Shown one piece after another: positions 61,555 to 64,000 of a DNA stretch of 64,000 nucleotides. The position numbers and the translations under genes were made by a program. The notes below the pieces were generated by a model, which saw only the letters and a list, made by a program, of their open reading frames with translations, did no database searches and had not been told where the DNA came from. The DNA comes from Dysgonomonas gadei ATCC BAA-286. Lineage in GTDB: Bacteria > Bacteroidota > Bacteroidia > Bacteroidales > Dysgonomonadaceae. The stretch is from NCBI RefSeq assembly GCF_000213555.1, contig NZ_GL891979.1:68011-132010 (forward strand). The letters are read 5' to 3'. Each line of letters opens with the position of its first letter. Position 1 is the stretch's first letter.

Positions 61555-62508
61555 ATGGAAAAAGAATTACTTATAAAGTTTTTAAAATGTGAAACGACAC
61601 CGGAAGAAGAAAAGCTTTTGGTTGATTGGCTGGAAGCAGATCCTGAACATCGTAAGGAATTAGATTCGATGCAATTGATAATGGAGGGCATGGCCTTGTG
61701 TGTCCCAGAATTGCAGAATATGGATTCAGACAAAACTTCACATCGTGTTTCGCTATTTACAAAACTTACAAAAATATCTGTAGCTGCTTCAATAGCAATA
61801 ATTATTGCAGCAGGTATAGGCTATAGTTACATTTCAGATAAATTGGATAACTTGTCTAACCAAAAGACAATGGTAGAAGTACCCGGAGGACAACGGATAT
61901 GTATAACATTAGGTGATGGCACTGAAGTTTGGCTTAATTCGAGTGCAAAGCTGGAATACCCATCTGTTTTTTCAGGTAATCAACGCATTGTAAAATTATC
62001 AGGTGAGGCAATGTTCAATGTTAAACACGATGAGAAACATCCTTTTATAGTAGAAACTTACGCTTGTAATATTGAGGTGCTTGGCACAAGATTTAATGTT
62101 AATGCCAATGAATCATTAAACAGTTTTTCTACCGCACTAATGGCTGGTTCAATAAAACTAACGAACAAGCTTAATCCTGAGAGTTCTATTATAATGAAGG
62201 TTAATGAAGAAGTAACCCTTAAAGACGGATACTTACAACTGGAAAACATTAAAAATCACGATGAATACCTTTGGCCTGAGGGAATTATAAGTATCCATGA
62301 TACAACATTTGAAGAGCTTATGGCCAAATTTGAACAAATATTTAATGTCCAGATAGAAATACGAAGTAAAAAAATCCCGAGTATTAATTATAATCGTGGT
62401 AAAATTCGAGTTTCTGATGGGATCGATCATGCTTTAAAAATATTACAATTGTCATCAGACTTTACTTATAAAAGAGATACGGAGACAGGGGTAATAACAA
62501 TTCTATAA
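61555..62508 (+). CDS. FecR-like anti-sigma factor
   Basis: A 317-residue membrane protein. The N-terminal cytoplasmic part (about 1-75) is a short acidic anti-sigma region. A single transmembrane helix lies at about residues 77-98. The periplasmic FecR domain runs from about 105 with VEVPGGQRICITLGDGTEVW, LNSSAKLEYP and SGEAMFNVKHDEKHPFIVET in parts. A C-terminal DUF4974-like segment (from about 235) ends TDTETGVITIL-like. It receives the signal from the receptor's STN domain and controls the upstream sigma factor. 69-base gap from the sigma gene. Confidence 0.92.
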   Translation: MEKELLIKFLKCETTPEEEKLLVDWLEADPEHRKELDSMQLIMEGMALCVPELQNMDSDKTSHRVSLFTKLTKISVAASIAIIIAAGIGYSYISDKLDNLSNQKTMVEVPGGQRICITLGDGTEVWLNSSAKLEYPSVFSGNQRIVKLSGEAMFNVKHDEKHPFIVETYACNIEVLGTRFNVNANESLNSFSTALMAGSIKLTNKLNPESSIIMKVNEEVTLKDGYLQLENIKNHDEYLWPEGIISIHDTTFEELMAKFEQIFNVQIEIRSKKIPSINYNRGKIRVSDGIDHALKILQLSSDFTYKRDTETGVITIL

Positions 62509-62589
62509 TGATTTTATCAACAAAACCTTAATATGCCTATGGAATAAAAAAGAGAAACCTAACCAGAATCTGCCATTTACATAATAAAA

Positions 62590-62617
62590 ACCTGCCAATG
62601 CTGTAACATCGACAGGT
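62590..62617. repeat. Hairpin in the leader between fecR and the receptor gene
   Basis: ACCTGCCAATG (62590-62600) pairs with CATCGACAGGT (62607-62617) over 11 positions with two mismatches and a CTGTAA loop. It lies 60 bases before the receptor start. It may regulate translation or be a partial terminator lacking a T-run. Confidence 0.4.
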
Positions 62618-62679
62618 CGTGGATCGCAGTTAATTAACTTTAAAGTTCTAACTACTAATGATTCTTATTTCACAAAGTT

Positions 62680-64000
62680 ATGGATAAAAAAAGTATTCAG
62701 CAAAAAAAATGGATTTTTACCACAATCTTAGCCATTTGTTTTTTTCTGATCAATCAACAATCTATTCTTGCACAAAATATCCGGGTGACTATAAATATGC
62801 AGAATGTCCCGATGGAAAGTGTAATGAATGAAATCGAAAAACAAACCAAATACCTCTTTATATCAGATAAAGAAGTAGATATCAAACAAAATGTAAGCGT
62901 TAACACGCAAAATAAGCCACTTAGTGAAGCTCTGTCGCAAATGGTAAAAGGAACAGATATTACTTATAAAATAAGTAGCTCTAACATCCTTTTATCTAAG
63001 CAAGTCGTCCCGGTTGATAAAGTTGAAACTCTATCAGGGATTGTATATGATGAGTACGGAGAACCCGTTATCGGAGCCTCTGTTGCAATAGACGGCACTA
63101 CAAACGGGACTCTGACAGATATAGATGGTGCTTTCTCCTTACGGGCTTCCATTTCCGGAAACACATCCCTGCGAGTTTCTTTTGTAGGTTATGAACCTGT
63201 TATAGTATCAGTTGGTAATAAAACTCAGTTCAACGTTACACTTCAGGGAAAGGATAATATTTTAGATGCTGTAGTTGTCACAGCTTTGGGTATCAAGCGT
63301 TCGGAAAAAGCGTTGAGTTACAATGTAACGCAGATAGATGCCGAGTCCGCGTTGACTGTGAAAAGTGCCAATTTTATCAACTCTCTGAGTGGTAAAGTTG
63401 CCGGTTTGAACATCAATGCGTCCTCTTCCGGTATTGGCGGTGCCAGTAAGGTTGTGATGCGCGGTTCTCGTGGAATCGAGCAGTCTAGCAATGCTCTTTA
63501 TGTAATAGATGGCATCCCTATGTACAATCTTAGTGCCGCAGGAGGAAGCGAGGAATTCCAATCGCAAGGATCCAGTGAAGCCATCGCCGATATCAATCCC
63601 GAAGATATTGAATCCATGTCTGTTTTGTCGGGTGCAGCTGCTGCAGCTCTTTATGGTAGCAATGCTTCGAATGGAGCTATCCTTATTACAACAAAAAAAG
63701 GGCATATAGGCCGTACTACAGTTACTGTATCAAGCAATACAGAGATGTTGAATCCTTTTGTCATGCATAAGTTTCAGGATAGGTACGGAACTTCCGGCAC
63801 GGAAGCCAGTTGGGGCGCACGCCTGAACGCAGGCAACTACTATGGATACAACCCGAAAGATGATTATTTCCAAACAGGCCTTATTGGCACGGAAACAGTT
63901 ACGCTGTCCACAGGTTCTCAGCAAAATCAGACTTATCTGTCAGTTGCTGCTGTAAATTCACGGGGAATAGTGCCTAATAATAAATACGATCGTTATAATT
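62680..64000 (+). CDS. TonB-dependent receptor with STN domain (SusC/FecA-like), partial
   Basis: The frame opens at ATG 62680 and runs off the window after 440 codons. A signal peptide (about residues 1-32, ending SILAQ) is followed by an STN secretin/TonB short domain (VPMESVMNEIEKQTKYLFI, about 42-105), which contacts FecR. Next are a carboxypeptidase-regulatory-like domain (LSGIVYDEYGEPVIGASVAI), the TonB-box-like ILDAVVVTALGIKRSEKALS and the plug (VAGLNI, then GSNASNGAILITTKKG). The STN domain separates it from the plain SusC of the galactan locus. The barrel and any SusD partner lie beyond the window. Confidence 0.92.
   Translation, partial: MDKKSIQQKKWIFTTILAICFFLINQQSILAQNIRVTINMQNVPMESVMNEIEKQTKYLFISDKEVDIKQNVSVNTQNKPLSEALSQMVKGTDITYKISSSNILLSKQVVPVDKVETLSGIVYDEYGEPVIGASVAIDGTTNGTLTDIDGAFSLRASISGNTSLRVSFVGYEPVIVSVGNKTQFNVTLQGKDNILDAVVVTALGIKRSEKALSYNVTQIDAESALTVKSANFINSLSGKVAGLNINASSSGIGGASKVVMRGSRGIEQSSNALYVIDGIPMYNLSAAGGSEEFQSQGSSEAIADINPEDIESMSVLSGAAAAALYGSNASNGAILITTKKGHIGRTTVTVSSNTEMLNPFVMHKFQDRYGTSGTEASWGARLNAGNYYGYNPKDDYFQTGLIGTETVTLSTGSQQNQTYLSVAAVNSRGIVPNNKYDRYN

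Overview
The window is a low-GC chromosomal segment from a Bacteroidales bacterium. Evidence seen in the sequence: a short group-specific RpoD, SusC/SusD pairs, a hybrid two-component system (HTCS) protein, an ECF sigma/FecR/TonB-receptor unit, and many promoters with the Bacteroidetes -7 box TAnnTTTG (two also have the -33 TTTG at N19 or N20). Gene style suggests a Dysgonomonas- or Parabacteroides-like genus; this is inference, not proof. There is no rRNA, CRISPR array, phage or complete transposon. One tRNA gene (Gly, GCC) is present.

Layout. 1-1453: 5' part of a long-chain acyl-CoA ligase (minus strand, cut by the window edge). 2145-6276: mtaB, a lipid A-type acyltransferase, a family 2 glycosyltransferase and a DUF4294 protein. 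6355-8986: rpoD and a DegP/HtrA protease on the minus strand. 9269-12383: a GT39-like membrane glycosyltransferase and a sodium/solute symporter. 12414-17217: an M48 membrane protease and alaS. 17393-19187: M23 peptidase, MerR regulator, NTF2-like protein. 19276-24562: AraC regulator followed by an MBOAT acyltransferase and two SGNH proteins, one carrying a LysM domain inside the SGNH fold; this looks like a glycan or peptidoglycan O-acetylation cassette. 24837-29033: flavin-binding protein, outer-membrane protein, topoisomerase IV subunit A. 29703-30854: FkbM methyltransferase.

30912-47436 is a polysaccharide utilization locus: HTCS sensor/regulator, a clan GH-A hydrolase of uncertain family, SusC, SusD, a SusE-like lipoprotein, a GH53 endo-beta-1,4-galactanase and a GH2 beta-galactosidase. 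The set predicts capture and breakdown of pectic beta-1,4-galactan: surface endo-cleavage by GH53, import by SusCD, exo-cleavage by GH2 (and perhaps the GH-A enzyme) in the periplasm, sensing by the HTCS.

47818-53363: a LytTR regulator coupled to a membrane-anchored NAGPA-like protein, a rhodanese, an outer-membrane protein, MetA (with Glu111, predicting acetyl-CoA use) and a U32 peptidase-family protein. 53518-59735: VanZ, a TlpA-like thioredoxin, then hisH-hisA-hisF-hisIE interrupted by a SHOCT/DUF4870 membrane protein and a lipoprotein, and ftsE. 59759-60470: a GNAT acetyltransferase and tRNA-Gly. 60898-64000: ECF sigma factor, FecR anti-sigma factor and a TonB-dependent receptor with an STN signalling domain (cut by the window end).

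The long intergenic gaps hold several repeat families that no gene explains: a TGTTACnTTTGTTACCTTTT motif that repeatedly embeds a perfect -7 promoter box, a nested inverted-repeat element at 44607-44853, and a hairpin-forming block at 47500-47680.
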